Assembly: GCF_030915445.1 (NCBI RefSeq)
Contig: NZ_CP133264.1
Location: 496,001-560,000 of the forward strand
Length of the DNA stretch: 64,000 nucleotides
DNA from: Clostridium sp. OS1-26
GTDB taxonomy: Bacteria; Bacillota; Clostridia; Clostridiales; Clostridiaceae
Reading direction: 5' to 3'
In this document: one piece after another, positions 37,013 to 45,491 of the stretch
Numbering within the stretch: the stretch's first letter is position 1
Layout: each line of letters opens with the position of its first letter
Notes under the pieces: generated by a model
Database searches by the model: none
The model's input: only the letters and a program-made list of their open reading frames with translations
What the model was told of the DNA's origin: nothing
Translations under genes and position numbers: made by a program

Positions 37013-37333
37013 TTAAATTATATCTCTTAATTCCAGTATTCTTTCTAACTCATAAAAATACTTTTGTTGTTCTGATGAAAGCGTTTTTTCAAATTCATTG
37101 CATTTACTGGCATATATGTTATCTTTGAGTTTTAAAAATTCCTCTATCGTTATTTTTTCCAATTCAACAATATCGTCTATTGTTATTTGAGCACTTTTAA
37201 GAGATTCTATTAAATTCTTTAACCCTCTTACAGTATCAGCCAAATCTACTGGATTTATATAACTTAAATCCATACTAGGATATTCTTTCTTAACATTATT
37301 GATTATATTTTTAGTCATTGTATATTTGTCCAT
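37013..37333 (-). CDS. Hypothetical protein, 106 residues
   Basis: MDKYTMTKNIINNVKKEYPS begins an all-helical protein with Leu/Ile heptads (LVELEKITIEEFLKLKDNIY), consistent with a small coiled-coil phage protein. AAGGAGG precedes the start. It is separated from the DnaC-like gene by a 94-base spacer containing a large dyad. Confidence 0.6.
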   Translation of the reverse strand: MDKYTMTKNIINNVKKEYPSMDLSYINPVDLADTVRGLKNLIESLKSAQITIDDIVELEKITIEEFLKLKDNIYASKCNEFEKTLSSEQQKYFYELERILELRDII

Positions 37334-37359
37334 ATTTTACATTTCCTCCTTGACATTTT

Positions 37360-37414
37360 TGCTCAAAGGAGTATACTTATAACTGTGATTTATGAAGCTT
37401 CGCTCCTTTGAGCA
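37360..37414. promoter_or_regulatory. Dyad with 12-bp arms between the DnaC-like gene and the next gene
   Basis: TGCTCAAAGGAG and its complement CTCCTTTGAGCA enclose 31 bases. On the minus strand the second arm is followed by A-rich sequence and the ribosome site of the downstream gene, so it is not a classical terminator in the operon direction. It may regulate translation or processing. Confidence 0.5.
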
Positions 37415-37426
37415 AGCTTTTATTTT

Positions 37427-38182
37427 TTACATTTCTAATCTTTGATTATTTTCTTCTCCAAATATATCAAGAGTTCTACCTTTACACATTTCTATAATCC
37501 TACTACCTATTCCATTATCCAATATTAATAAGTCTTGGCTTAAGTATTCACTGGATACTATTATAGAAAGTTTATTTAAATATCTATAGTTCAATATTTC
37601 AAACATAATTCTTATGTCTGGTTCTGTGGCACCTCCCTTAAAAAGATCATCTATGATAAGAATCTTTGATTTTTTATACTTATTAATTTTTTCACGATAT
37701 ATTGTTTGATTCATAATATTTTGCTTTAACTCTGTAATGACTTCTCTATATGGAAAATATAAAGGTCGAAATCCCTTTTTAATTAACTCTAGTGCTATCG
37801 CCATACATGCATGAGTTTTGCCTGCCCCTGGTTGTCCTAAAAATGCTATGCTATGATTATTATTAAATTGAATAACCTCAAAATTTTCCACATAATTCAA
37901 TGCCATCTCTTTCATTCTTTGAGATACTTTATTATTTATTTTAAATGTTTTAAAATTTTTGTCAGTAGACATTATATTAAATCCTGCATCTATCCACTGC
38001 TGCTTTAAAATCTCTTTTTGTTTACATTTACATATTTTAATTATAGATTGCCCTTCAGTTTTTACTAGTATACTTCCGGTATCTCTACAGATAGGACATT
38101 TGTAATTTTTCTTTTCTGCTTTCTCTTTACATCTTAAAGCTATTTCAGTAATTTTATTAATTGATTCTGAAATATTTTGCAA
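37427..38182 (-). CDS. DnaC/DnaI-like helicase loader ATPase
   Basis: 251 residues. An N-terminal zinc-finger-like pair (YKCPICRDTG ... IKICKCKQKE) is followed by an AAA+ core: Walker A FLGQPGAGKTHACMAI, Walker B KILIIDDLFKGG, and the sensor segment SIIVSSEYLSQDLL. Such loaders place the host replicative helicase at phage or plasmid origins. Starts 18 bases after the DnaD-like gene ends, so the two form a loader pair. Confidence 0.85.
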   Translation of the reverse strand: MQNISESINKITEIALRCKEKAEKKNYKCPICRDTGSILVKTEGQSIIKICKCKQKEILKQQWIDAGFNIMSTDKNFKTFKINNKVSQRMKEMALNYVENFEVIQFNNNHSIAFLGQPGAGKTHACMAIALELIKKGFRPLYFPYREVITELKQNIMNQTIYREKINKYKKSKILIIDDLFKGGATEPDIRIMFEILNYRYLNKLSIIVSSEYLSQDLLILDNGIGSRIIEMCKGRTLDIFGEENNQRLEM

Positions 38183-38200
38183 AACATAATCACTCCTTTT

Positions 38201-39016
38201 CTAATCCCAACCTAATAACTTTTTAGGTTTTTCTTTTTTGTCTTTTTTCAGATCTACAATACTAGAATTTTTTCTCTCCTCATTCATTTCTAAAATTAAT
38301 CTGTCATATTGATGTCTAAATTTATCAGGACTTAGTATATTCTTGTACCAGAACTTATGTTGCTGACTAAACTTTATTAATTCTTTAACTTCCTCTAAAT
38401 CTCTTTTATCTATCCTAAGAACGTAGTCAAATACCTTGGCCCAATTTTGTAAACTGGGTTTTTTAGCTTTAGCATTATTTTTTAATATGTAATTATATAA
38501 ATACTCCGCAAGTCTGTATTCTTTTGAATCAGATGTATAATATATTTGTTTTTTATTTTTATTTTTAGTATATTCTTTTTTAGGGTTATCACTTTGATTA
38601 TCATTTTGACTATCATTTTGATTATCACCAATGCCATTTAAATCATTGATTTCACTATATTCTTGATTATCATTTTGACTATCACTTTTACTATCACTTT
38701 GATTATCACTTTTTACTGCACTTAAATACTCCCATATTGAAGGTTTTTTCTCCCATTTCTCATACTGAAATATAAGTTTTATAATGCTTTTATCTTCAAA
38801 TTCTTTAATAAGTCTTTGAGCCTTTGCAAATGTTACATTCAAATCTCTACTTACTTGATTTATAGTCATATAAAATTGACCTCTTGGCAAATCACATTTT
38901 AACCTTTGAAAATTTTCTTTTTTAGTTATATAATGATTAAACCTTATCTTATCCAAGCCTTTATCTAAATCAAACTTCAATACCTCATTGTTTGTTTGAT
39001 AAAATCCTTCTGCCAT
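38201..39016 (-). CDS. DnaD-like phage replisome organiser
   Basis: 271 residues. An N-terminal winged-helix region (FYMTINQVSRDLNVTFAKAQRLI) is joined by an Asn/Asp/Ser/Gln-rich linker (about residues 108-145) to a C-terminal domain (SKEYRLAEYLYNYILKNN ... WAKVFDYVLRIDKRDLEEV) typical of phage DnaD-like replication initiators. It should bind the element origin and recruit the DnaC-like loader encoded just downstream. The linker is encoded by imperfect 12-base repeats at about 38588-38705. Confidence 0.8.
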   Translation of the reverse strand: MAEGFYQTNNEVLKFDLDKGLDKIRFNHYITKKENFQRLKCDLPRGQFYMTINQVSRDLNVTFAKAQRLIKEFEDKSIIKLIFQYEKWEKKPSIWEYLSAVKSDNQSDSKSDSQNDNQEYSEINDLNGIGDNQNDSQNDNQSDNPKKEYTKNKNKKQIYYTSDSKEYRLAEYLYNYILKNNAKAKKPSLQNWAKVFDYVLRIDKRDLEEVKELIKFSQQHKFWYKNILSPDKFRHQYDRLILEMNEERKNSSIVDLKKDKKEKPKKLLGWD

Positions 39017-39083
39017 TATATATATCTACCACCTTTTAACTAAAAGCTCACAACATGGATTAATTTTAAGGTGGCTATTAGTT

Positions 39084-39392
39084 TTAAAATTGTGTTCCTA
39101 TATACTTCTCTAACCATGCATCTAATTTTGATATAACAATACGTCTCGATTTCCCTATTGATATACAAGGAAAATCCTTTGCATGACTCAACTGTAATGC
39201 TTTTTGATACGTTATGCCTTCAATTTCCGCCCATTCTCGAATACTCATAGTTTTTCTTTCAATCATTTTTTTATGTTCTTCTATTTTCTGTGTAAGATCA
39301 AGCATATTAACCCCCATTTGTTTAACAATTTTTCTTATCCGCTGAATCTTTATAATCATATCTTCTTGCTTCTCTGATTCGGTAATATACAT
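39084..39392 (-). CDS. Excisionase/MerR-like helix-turn-helix protein
   Basis: 102 residues. The C-terminal 55 residues form an HTH_17-type winged helix (SIREWAEIEGITYQKALQL ... SIGKSRRIVISKLDAWLEK), as in excisionases and phage regulators. The N-terminal half is a Lys/Glu-rich coiled coil. By position, between Cro and the replication genes, it is a good candidate excisionase for the selC integrase or an early activator. Confidence 0.65.
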   Translation of the reverse strand: MYITESEKQEDMIIKIQRIRKIVKQMGVNMLDLTQKIEEHKKMIERKTMSIREWAEIEGITYQKALQLSHAKDFPCISIGKSRRIVISKLDAWLEKYIGTQF

Positions 39393-39509
39393 TATTTATT
39401 TCTAATACAAAGTCTTCTCTAATAACTAAACTTCCCATCTCTATATTCCCAGAAAATAACTATATATAATAACATTCTTTAGAATTACAACGGTCTCTTA
39501 GATCATAAA

Positions 39510-39710
39510 CTATTCTTTAACATATAGCTCTTTTACTGGAACTTCAAGAGCCATTGCAATTTTTCCAATTATATCTGCTCTTGTAGATACCTCCCCTTTT
39601 AAAAGTCTCGATATTGTTGCTCTGCTAACTGATGCTCTCTCACATAGTTCAATAAGTGATAAGCCCTGTTCAATTCTTATCCAATTTATTTTTTCTACAT
39701 TTATCTTCAT
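39510..39710 (-). CDS. Cro-like XRE family regulator
   Basis: 66 residues: a single HTH_3 domain (QGLSLIELCERASVSRATIS). It is transcribed divergently from the larger repressor and is the first gene of the minus-strand early operon. The promoter at 39751-39780 drives it. This pair is the standard lysis-lysogeny switch layout. Confidence 0.8.
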   Translation of the reverse strand: MKINVEKINWIRIEQGLSLIELCERASVSRATISRLLKGEVSTRADIIGKIAMALEVPVKELYVKE

Positions 39711-39732
39711 TTGTATTCACCACCCTTTCTTC

Positions 39733-39824
39733 ACTCTTCATCTTGAATCAAGTATAACTCTTCACTATTAGACATGTCAATACAATTTTCTTCTTTCGTA
39801 TAATTCATGTTTCAGAACTCTTCA
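39733..39824. promoter_or_regulatory. Operator region of the lysogeny switch (three ACTCTTCA repeats)
   Basis: ACTCTTCA occurs at 39733-39740, 39757-39764 and 39817-39824, all in one orientation. The second lies in the spacer of the Cro promoter and the third in the spacer of the repressor promoter, so binding would block both. Likely sites for the repressor and/or Cro. Confidence 0.55.
39751..39780 (-). promoter_or_regulatory. Promoter of the Cro-like gene and early operon
   Basis: On the minus strand TTGACA (39780-39775) is followed after 18 bases by TATACT (39756-39751). Confidence 0.65.
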
Positions 39825-39837
39825 TTTGTGGTATAAT
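39809..39837 (+). promoter_or_regulatory. Promoter of the repressor gene
   Basis: A perfect TATAAT at 39832-39837 lies 22 bases before the repressor start; the -35 is weak (GTTTCA about 17 bases upstream). An operator copy sits between them. Confidence 0.5.
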
Positions 39838-39858
39838 ATAAAAAAGGAGTGATAAAAA

Positions 39859-40494
39859 TTGTTCAAAGAAAGATTAAAAGAATTGCGAGAATGTAAGGGT
39901 TTAACTCAATCACAGCTATCTGAAGAGCTTAAAATTGGTAGAGCATCTATTAGTAATTATGAGTTAGGAACAAGAATCCCTGATATAGATGTATTGATAA
40001 AAATCTCTAAATACTTTAATGTAACTACAGATTATTTAACTGGACAAAGTAAATTTAAAACATTAGATGAAGCAATTAAAATGTCATCAACAAATGAATT
40101 ATTAAAAGATAGTATTTCAAAACTATCTGTACCAGTAAATAATGGAATCATCAAACAATTAAGTTCAATATTGGAAACAATCCTTTTCCTTCTTGAACAT
40201 GATAATAAATATGCTGTTGATTTTTGTGAATCTATTAGCTATCTTATAGATTTATATAAGTCATTAGTTGACTTTGTAGAAAATCAGGAGCCTGTGGAAC
40301 TTAAAAAATATAAAGAAGAACTGCAAGGCACACTTAAAAATAGTTTGGATTATCACCCTGAAAATAAATATTCAAATGAAATTTTTGATGAGCTTAAAAG
40401 CAGAATAAAATCGTCTATAACATATTCTCGATATTATGCCTTAAAAAAAAGATGCCCTGAGTTATTTAAACTCCTTAATAATAGAGAAATATAG
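39859..40494 (+). CDS. Phage-type repressor, XRE family
   Basis: 211 residues from a TTG start with AAGGAG 9 bases upstream. N-terminal HTH_3 domain (RECKGLTQSQLSEELKIGRAS, residues about 8-60), then a helical C-terminal region with no LexA-type serine protease motif that I can see. It probably maintains the element by repressing the Cro-side promoter. Next gene is the integrase, in the same direction. Confidence 0.8.
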   Translation: MFKERLKELRECKGLTQSQLSEELKIGRASISNYELGTRIPDIDVLIKISKYFNVTTDYLTGQSKFKTLDEAIKMSSTNELLKDSISKLSVPVNNGIIKQLSSILETILFLLEHDNKYAVDFCESISYLIDLYKSLVDFVENQEPVELKKYKEELQGTLKNSLDYHPENKYSNEIFDELKSRIKSSITYSRYYALKKRCPELFKLLNNREI

Positions 40495-40579
40495 CTATTT
40501 TAATCTTAATAATCTAAGTAATACATGTAAAAAAGCTTTGCATTGAAAATTAACATGTAACTTAAGAGGTGATTTAATT

Positions 40580-41758
40580 ATGCCTAAAGCTAGGTCAAAA
40601 GCTAATGGTGAAGGCACTATATATAAGTATGAAAAGAATGGTAAGACATATTATAGAGGTATGCTTACTATTGGATATGATGAAGATGGAAAACTTATAC
40701 GAAAGTCATTCAATGGCTCTAAAAAGCAAGAAGTAGTTAATAAGATGGCCGAATATAAAACAAAAAGTAATGCAGGGTTGTTGCCTTCTGACGATAAAAT
40801 TACCCTGCAGCAATGGTTTTATACATGGCTATTTGACTTTAGAATTAACGATTTAAAACCTTCTTCTCTTGAACGCTATGAAGGTATATATAGAAACTAT
40901 ATTAAAGATACACAGATAGGTAAAAAGAAGTTATCTGACTTAAGAGCTGCTGACATTCAGATGTATTATAATAGTTTATCTGAATCTAACAAAACTGCAG
41001 ATACAATTAAGATGATAAATAAGAATCTTAAAACTTGCCTTAATGAAGCTTTAAAACAAGGCTTAATTACTAAAAACTATTGTACTCTTGTAACATTACC
41101 TAAAGTAGAGAAAAAAGACGAAATAACAGTTTTTTCAGTAGAGGAACAAAAGTCTCTTATAAACTATCTTGAAGGTCATAGGCTAAAAATGCTGCTTGCA
41201 ATGGCTCTAGGCACTGGTATGCGGCAAGGTGAACTCCTAGGATTAAAGTGGAGTGATATTGCTTTTGATAATAATACGGTTTCAATTAACAAGTCAATAA
41301 AATTAGTTTACGTTGTAACTAAAAATGGCAGTAGAGAAAGTAAGATTATTGAGCAAACACCCAAAACCAAGAATAGTATAAGGACCATTCCTGTACCATC
41401 TAAAGTTATGGATGAATTAAAACAATATAAAGAATTTCAAAATCAAGAAAAAATTAATAACAAGGATTTATACCTAGACAACAATATAGTATTTGCTACA
41501 GAGTTAGGAGCTTATCTTGATAGTAGATATCTGACCAAGCGATATACAAGTATATTAAAAAAAGCTGATATACCTTATAAAAAGTTTCATTCACTAAGGC
41601 ATACATATTGTACCAGGTTATTTGAAGCTGGGATACCAATAAAAATAGTTCAAATGCTAATGGGCCACGGTGACATAAAAACCACTATGAACATATACAC
41701 CCATGTTATGCCGGATGAAAAAATAAAGGCTGTTGAGAAGATCAATAATCTCTTTTAA
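40580..41758 (+). CDS. int: Tyrosine integrase of the selC element (Tn916/phage Int type)
   Basis: 392 residues. N-terminal arm-binding domain (KANGEGTIYKYEKNGKTYYR), core-binding domain (LQQWFYTWLFDFRINDLKPS), and catalytic domain with Arg in GTGMRQGELLGLKW, HSLRHTYCTRLFEAG, MGHGDIKTT and Tyr in MNIYTHVMP. All catalytic residues are present. The stop lies 80 bases from the attachment core beside the intact tRNA-Sec, the expected position for the enzyme that integrated this element. Confidence 0.92.
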   Translation: MPKARSKANGEGTIYKYEKNGKTYYRGMLTIGYDEDGKLIRKSFNGSKKQEVVNKMAEYKTKSNAGLLPSDDKITLQQWFYTWLFDFRINDLKPSSLERYEGIYRNYIKDTQIGKKKLSDLRAADIQMYYNSLSESNKTADTIKMINKNLKTCLNEALKQGLITKNYCTLVTLPKVEKKDEITVFSVEEQKSLINYLEGHRLKMLLAMALGTGMRQGELLGLKWSDIAFDNNTVSINKSIKLVYVVTKNGSRESKIIEQTPKTKNSIRTIPVPSKVMDELKQYKEFQNQEKINNKDLYLDNNIVFATELGAYLDSRYLTKRYTSILKKADIPYKKFHSLRHTYCTRLFEAGIPIKIVQMLMGHGDIKTTMNIYTHVMPDEKIKAVEKINNLF

Positions 41759-41810
41759 ATTTTACTGCACAACTACTGCACGAATTTTAATAGATTTTCG
41801 TAAAATATTA

Positions 41811-41857
41811 AAACCTCTAAACTTTGCAATACGTTGGTATTACTAGCTTAGAGGTTA
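41811..41857 (-). terminator. Terminator of selC (element-supplied copy)
   Basis: AACCTCTAA and TTAGAGGTT arms with a T-rich tail on the minus strand, directly after tRNA-Sec. Loop bases differ from the displaced copy at 18031-18077. Confidence 0.7.
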
Positions 41858-41900
41858 TCTTTTTATATTGGCGGGAATATGTGGGAATCGAACCCACCCG
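41838..41900. repeat. Integrase-proximal attachment site within selC
   Basis: 63 bases identical to 18059-18121. It covers the 3' 32 bases of tRNA-Sec and part of the terminator. Because integration rebuilt the tRNA, the gene remains intact. Confidence 0.9.
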
Positions 41901-41965
41901 TCGTGGTCTTAGCACGGCAGAACGGTTTTGAAGACCGGCAGGCACACCAGCACCTATCTACTCCC
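41869..41965 (-). tRNA. selC: tRNA-Sec (anticodon UCA)
   Basis: 97 bases including the encoded CCA. The long acceptor stem starts GGGAGTAG, the anticodon TCA is at 41931-41929, a long variable arm follows and the T arm contains GGTTCGATTCC. This is the selenocysteine tRNA, charged with Ser by SerRS and converted by SelA using SelD product. It is the last gene of selD-selA-selB-selC and the insertion site of the mobile element. Confidence 0.95.
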
Positions 41966-42151
41966 AAATCTAATTACATAAAGTATTATAATTTATTAAA
42001 ATTATTATGTCAACATTTTTCACCATTATATCATATCACATTATGTAATTAATTGTATTATTTTTAATAATACCACAATAAGTATGAAAAAACAAAAACA
42101 ATTTATCCAATGGCTGCAATCTTTAGATTCAGATTTTACTTTATTATTGTT

Positions 42152-44059
42152 TTAATAAAGCACTCTCTTGTCTTCTAATCTCTTAGTTAACTTTATGCTG
42201 TCAAAGTGTTCTATAAGTGCCATAGCGTATTTTCTACTTGTATCTAGTTCATCTCTCAGTTGTGCTAAAGTTATGCTTCCGTTATCTGTTATAAACTTTA
42301 TAATTAGGTCTTTTACTCTATTGTAATCTTCTAAAAGGAAAAAGCAATCTTCTGAGACTTTAATTAAGACTCCCTCATCCATTATAGATTCAAAAACCAT
42401 TTTAAAGTTTTTACTATCATTTTGTGAAACCTCAAGCTCATTATACTTTGGCGGTGAAAATTTAGCGACTTTAAATGCTTTTATAATATTTTCTCTTATC
42501 AATTTTTGATCTTTAGTATAATTTATTGTGAAATCAGGTAATGAGATAAAGCTGCCATGCATATTTATAATCTGAGAATTTATAAGCATTTCTATCATCT
42601 GATCATAGATTTTCTGTTTTATTGCTTTTCCGAATATCTTGTTTTTTATTTCTTCTTTCGATATTCCCCACTTAAGCGGATTTTCTTTGTGATATTTGCT
42701 TAGGATATCCTCTAGTTCATCTACTTTTTCACCAATAAATTCATTATGAAGATATATAGCTTTATCACCAGTGTCAAACTTTACTATCTTTTTATCATTA
42801 ATTAACTGTTCTAGATTACTCTCAATATTTTCTTCATTTTTCCCCAAAGCTTTTAATATATCTACAGCCCTCGGGTATCCTTCGCTTAAATTTTTAATAG
42901 TGTTTTCTAATATGCTTTCTGTTTTTCCACTCTCTTTTATCTTTAGCTCTTCAATATATTCTTCATTAAATCTTTTTGCTTTTTTTGCAAGAGGTTCAAT
43001 TATAGAGCCTCCACCTATAGTATCCATAGGAGAATAGCTTCTAATTACATACCTATCATTTCTCTGAGCAGTTAAAGGTTTTTCCAGTCTTAATTGCACA
43101 TACGCCTCTTCTCCTGGTTCTACTTGCTCTTTATCCAGTATTACCACTCTGCATATAATCTCGCTAGTTCCATGATAAAGTCTTACTCTCTGCCTATTTT
43201 CTAAAGGTCTTGATGCACTCTTTAAATAATATAACTTACAGTCAACCATTAGAGATGGTTCCATTAAGTTCTCTACAGATACTACATCTCCTCTTCCAAC
43301 ATCACTAACCTTTACGTTTGCTATATTTACAGCGCATCTTTGGCCCGCTTCTGCAATTTTTGCAGGCTGATCATGTATCTGAATTCCTCTTACTTTAGAT
43401 ACAACCTTTGATGGATAAACTTCTATAGTTTGACCTTCCTTAATAGAACCACTTATTACAGTTCCTGTTACTACTGTACCAAAACCACTTACAGAAAAAA
43501 CTCTATCTACAGGAAGTCTAAAATGTCCCTGCGTATCTTTAGCTTCCACTTCTTCTGTAAATTCATCTATATTTTTTATAAGCGCCTCTAATCCAGCTCC
43601 AGTTTTAGAAGATACAGAATGCATAGGAGCATCCTCAAGAAATGTCCCCTTAAATTCCTTTCTAATATCTTCTTTTATCATTGTAAGCCACTCTTCATCA
43701 ACTAAATCTGCTTTAGTGAGAACCACTATCCCCTTCTTAACATCTAATAATTGAAGGATTTCAAAATGTTCTCTTGTTTGAGGCATTATTCCTTCATCTG
43801 CTGCTATTACTAATAAAACTATGTCAATACTGCTTATACCAGCTAACATATTCTTTATAAACTTTTCATGTCCAGGTACATCTATAATTCCTGCTCTTTT
43901 TCCTGATGGTAGATCAAAGAATGTAAATCCAAGATTTATAGATATTCCTCTTTCTTTTTCTTCTCTTAAAGTATCTGTTTCCCTGCCAGTTAAAGCCTTA
44001 ATAAGAGTAGTCTTTCCATGATCTATATGTCCAGCTGTGCCAACTATAATATGCTTCAT
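42152..44059 (-). CDS. selB: Selenocysteine-specific elongation factor SelB
   Basis: 635 residues. EF-Tu-like GTPase at the N-terminus (GTAGHIDHGKTTLIKAL, IDVPGHEKFIKNML, VLTKADL), then beta-barrel domains, then C-terminal winged helices (about residues 380-635) that bind the SECIS hairpin. It delivers Sec-tRNA to UGA codons marked by SECIS, including that of selD in this operon. Starts 27 bases after selA. Confidence 0.95.
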   Translation of the reverse strand: MKHIIVGTAGHIDHGKTTLIKALTGRETDTLREEKERGISINLGFTFFDLPSGKRAGIIDVPGHEKFIKNMLAGISSIDIVLLVIAADEGIMPQTREHFEILQLLDVKKGIVVLTKADLVDEEWLTMIKEDIRKEFKGTFLEDAPMHSVSSKTGAGLEALIKNIDEFTEEVEAKDTQGHFRLPVDRVFSVSGFGTVVTGTVISGSIKEGQTIEVYPSKVVSKVRGIQIHDQPAKIAEAGQRCAVNIANVKVSDVGRGDVVSVENLMEPSLMVDCKLYYLKSASRPLENRQRVRLYHGTSEIICRVVILDKEQVEPGEEAYVQLRLEKPLTAQRNDRYVIRSYSPMDTIGGGSIIEPLAKKAKRFNEEYIEELKIKESGKTESILENTIKNLSEGYPRAVDILKALGKNEENIESNLEQLINDKKIVKFDTGDKAIYLHNEFIGEKVDELEDILSKYHKENPLKWGISKEEIKNKIFGKAIKQKIYDQMIEMLINSQIINMHGSFISLPDFTINYTKDQKLIRENIIKAFKVAKFSPPKYNELEVSQNDSKNFKMVFESIMDEGVLIKVSEDCFFLLEDYNRVKDLIIKFITDNGSITLAQLRDELDTSRKYAMALIEHFDSIKLTKRLEDKRVLY

Positions 44060-44086
44060 AATTTACCACCCGCTCTCCCTATCCTT

Positions 44087-45472
44087 TTAATCTAGTGCAT
44101 CAAAAGCATCAACGATTGTGTCAAAATCCTTGTCAAAAATGGTTCTTAAGTCTAAAACTACCTCATTATTTGATACTCTAATTATTATAGGTGTCTCATT
44201 TTCCCTTAGCTTTCTTTCTAATTCCTGTGGAGAAAACTTATCACTTTTAACCTTTATGACATAAGTTTCGATTCTCTCCGCCGGCATTGATCCTCCACCT
44301 ACCATAGAATAATCCTCTTCTAAAGCAAACTTAAAATTATTTACTTTATTTTGAAGCTTTCTCTTTAGCCTTTGTGCTCTCTTTTTATGTTCCTCTTTAG
44401 AACTCAGTATCATATGTAGTGTAGGTATATTTTTTACTGCTTCACTTTCATCTAAGTAGTATTTAAGAGTTCCTTCTAGTGCCGCAAGAGTCATTTTATC
44501 TATTCTTAAGGCCCTCGTAAGCTGATTTTTTTTCATTTTATCTATATACTTCTTTTTACCTATAATTATACCTGCTTGCGGCCCGCCAAGCATTTTATCT
44601 CCACTAAAGGTTACTACGTCAGCTCCTTTTCTAATACTTTCTTGTACAGTTGGTTCGTACGTAAATCCGTATTTAGAAAAGTCTACTAGCGTACCACTTC
44701 CTATGTCCTCAATTACTGGTATATCCTTTTTATCTCCAATTTCAACCAACTCATCTACAGATACATCTTCTGTAAATCCAAGAATTTTAAAATTAGATGT
44801 ATGTACCTTTAATAAAACACCTGTATTTTCATTTATATTATTTTCATAATCATATAAATGAGTTCTATTTGTTGTTCCTACTTCTACAAGCTTTGCTCCA
44901 CTAAAAGTCATAACATCAGGTACTCTAAAAGAACCTCCTATTTCAACTAACTGGCCACGGGAAACAATTGCTTCTTTATCCTTGCATAAAGTATTTAACG
45001 CCAGCATAACTGCTGCTGCATTATTGTTTACAACTACTGCAGCCTCTGCACCAGTTACTTTTTTAATAAGTTCCTCTACATGACTGTATCTTGAACCTCT
45101 TTGACCTTTTTTCAAATCATATTCAAGATTATTGAAGTTGTCAGCTACATTAATAACGTTTTCTAAAGCCTTTTTAGCGAGTAGTGATCTTCCTAAGTTA
45201 GTATGTATAACTACACCTGCTGCATTTATAACTTTTTTGAAATTTGAACCTTTTTTATCGCTTAAAAGCTCTAAAAAACTTTTTAGAACATCTTCTTTTG
45301 AATATTCCTTTATATCATCCTTTAATATAAGATTTCTGTAGTTATCTATAGTTTCTCTTAAGGACTCAACGACGATAGTCCTCATTGTAGAACTTAATTC
45401 ATTAATTACGGTTTCTTCTTTTAAGAGTTCATCTATTTTAGGTAGATTTCTTAATAATTGATTTTTTTCCAC
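44087..45472 (-). CDS. selA: L-seryl-tRNA(Sec) selenium transferase
   Basis: 461 residues. The PLP-binding lysine lies in [16 protein letters not shown], with the typical [13 protein letters not shown] and [15 protein letters not shown] segments nearby. It converts seryl-tRNA-Sec to selenocysteyl-tRNA using selenophosphate. AAGGTGGGG precedes the ATG. 19 bases downstream of selD; all four selenocysteine genes are in one minus-strand array. Confidence 0.95.
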   Translation of the reverse strand: MEKNQLLRNLPKIDELLKEETVINELSSTMRTIVVESLRETIDNYRNLILKDDIKEYSKEDVLKSFLELLSDKKGSNFKKVINAAGVVIHTNLGRSLLAKKALENVINVADNFNNLEYDLKKGQRGSRYSHVEELIKKVTGAEAAVVVNNNAAAVMLALNTLCKDKEAIVSRGQLVEIGGSFRVPDVMTFSGAKLVEVGTTNRTHLYDYENNINENTGVLLKVHTSNFKILGFTEDVSVDELVEIGDKKDIPVIEDIGSGTLVDFSKYGFTYEPTVQESIRKGADVVTFSGDKMLGGPQAGIIIGKKKYIDKMKKNQLTRALRIDKMTLAALEGTLKYYLDESEAVKNIPTLHMILSSKEEHKKRAQRLKRKLQNKVNNFKFALEEDYSMVGGGSMPAERIETYVIKVKSDKFSPQELERKLRENETPIIIRVSNNEVVLDLRTIFDKDFDTIVDAFDALD

Positions 45473-45491
45473 TTTCTCCCCACCTTTTAAG

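Larger units (their letters stand above)
18122..41900. mobile_element. 23.8-kb mosaic prophage/integrative element inserted in selC
   Basis: The element is bounded by the 63-bp direct repeats and has a tyrosine integrase gene beside the intact tRNA. It holds phage-type regulation, replication and lysis genes, an FtsK-like and Replic-Relax module, further tyrosine and serine recombinases and a Cas12f1 CRISPR locus. I see no capsid, terminase, portal or tail genes, so it is either a degraded prophage, a phage satellite or an integrated plasmid-like element. It supplies its own tRNA 3' end and terminator, leaving selC functional. Confidence 0.85.

Noticed and set aside
37360..37414. A terminator splitting the replication operon
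   Set aside because: In the direction of transcription the second arm is followed by A-rich sequence, not T.
38588..38705. A CRISPR array in the DnaD-like gene
   Set aside because: The period is about 12-15 bases with no unique spacers, and it stays in frame as a low-complexity protein linker.
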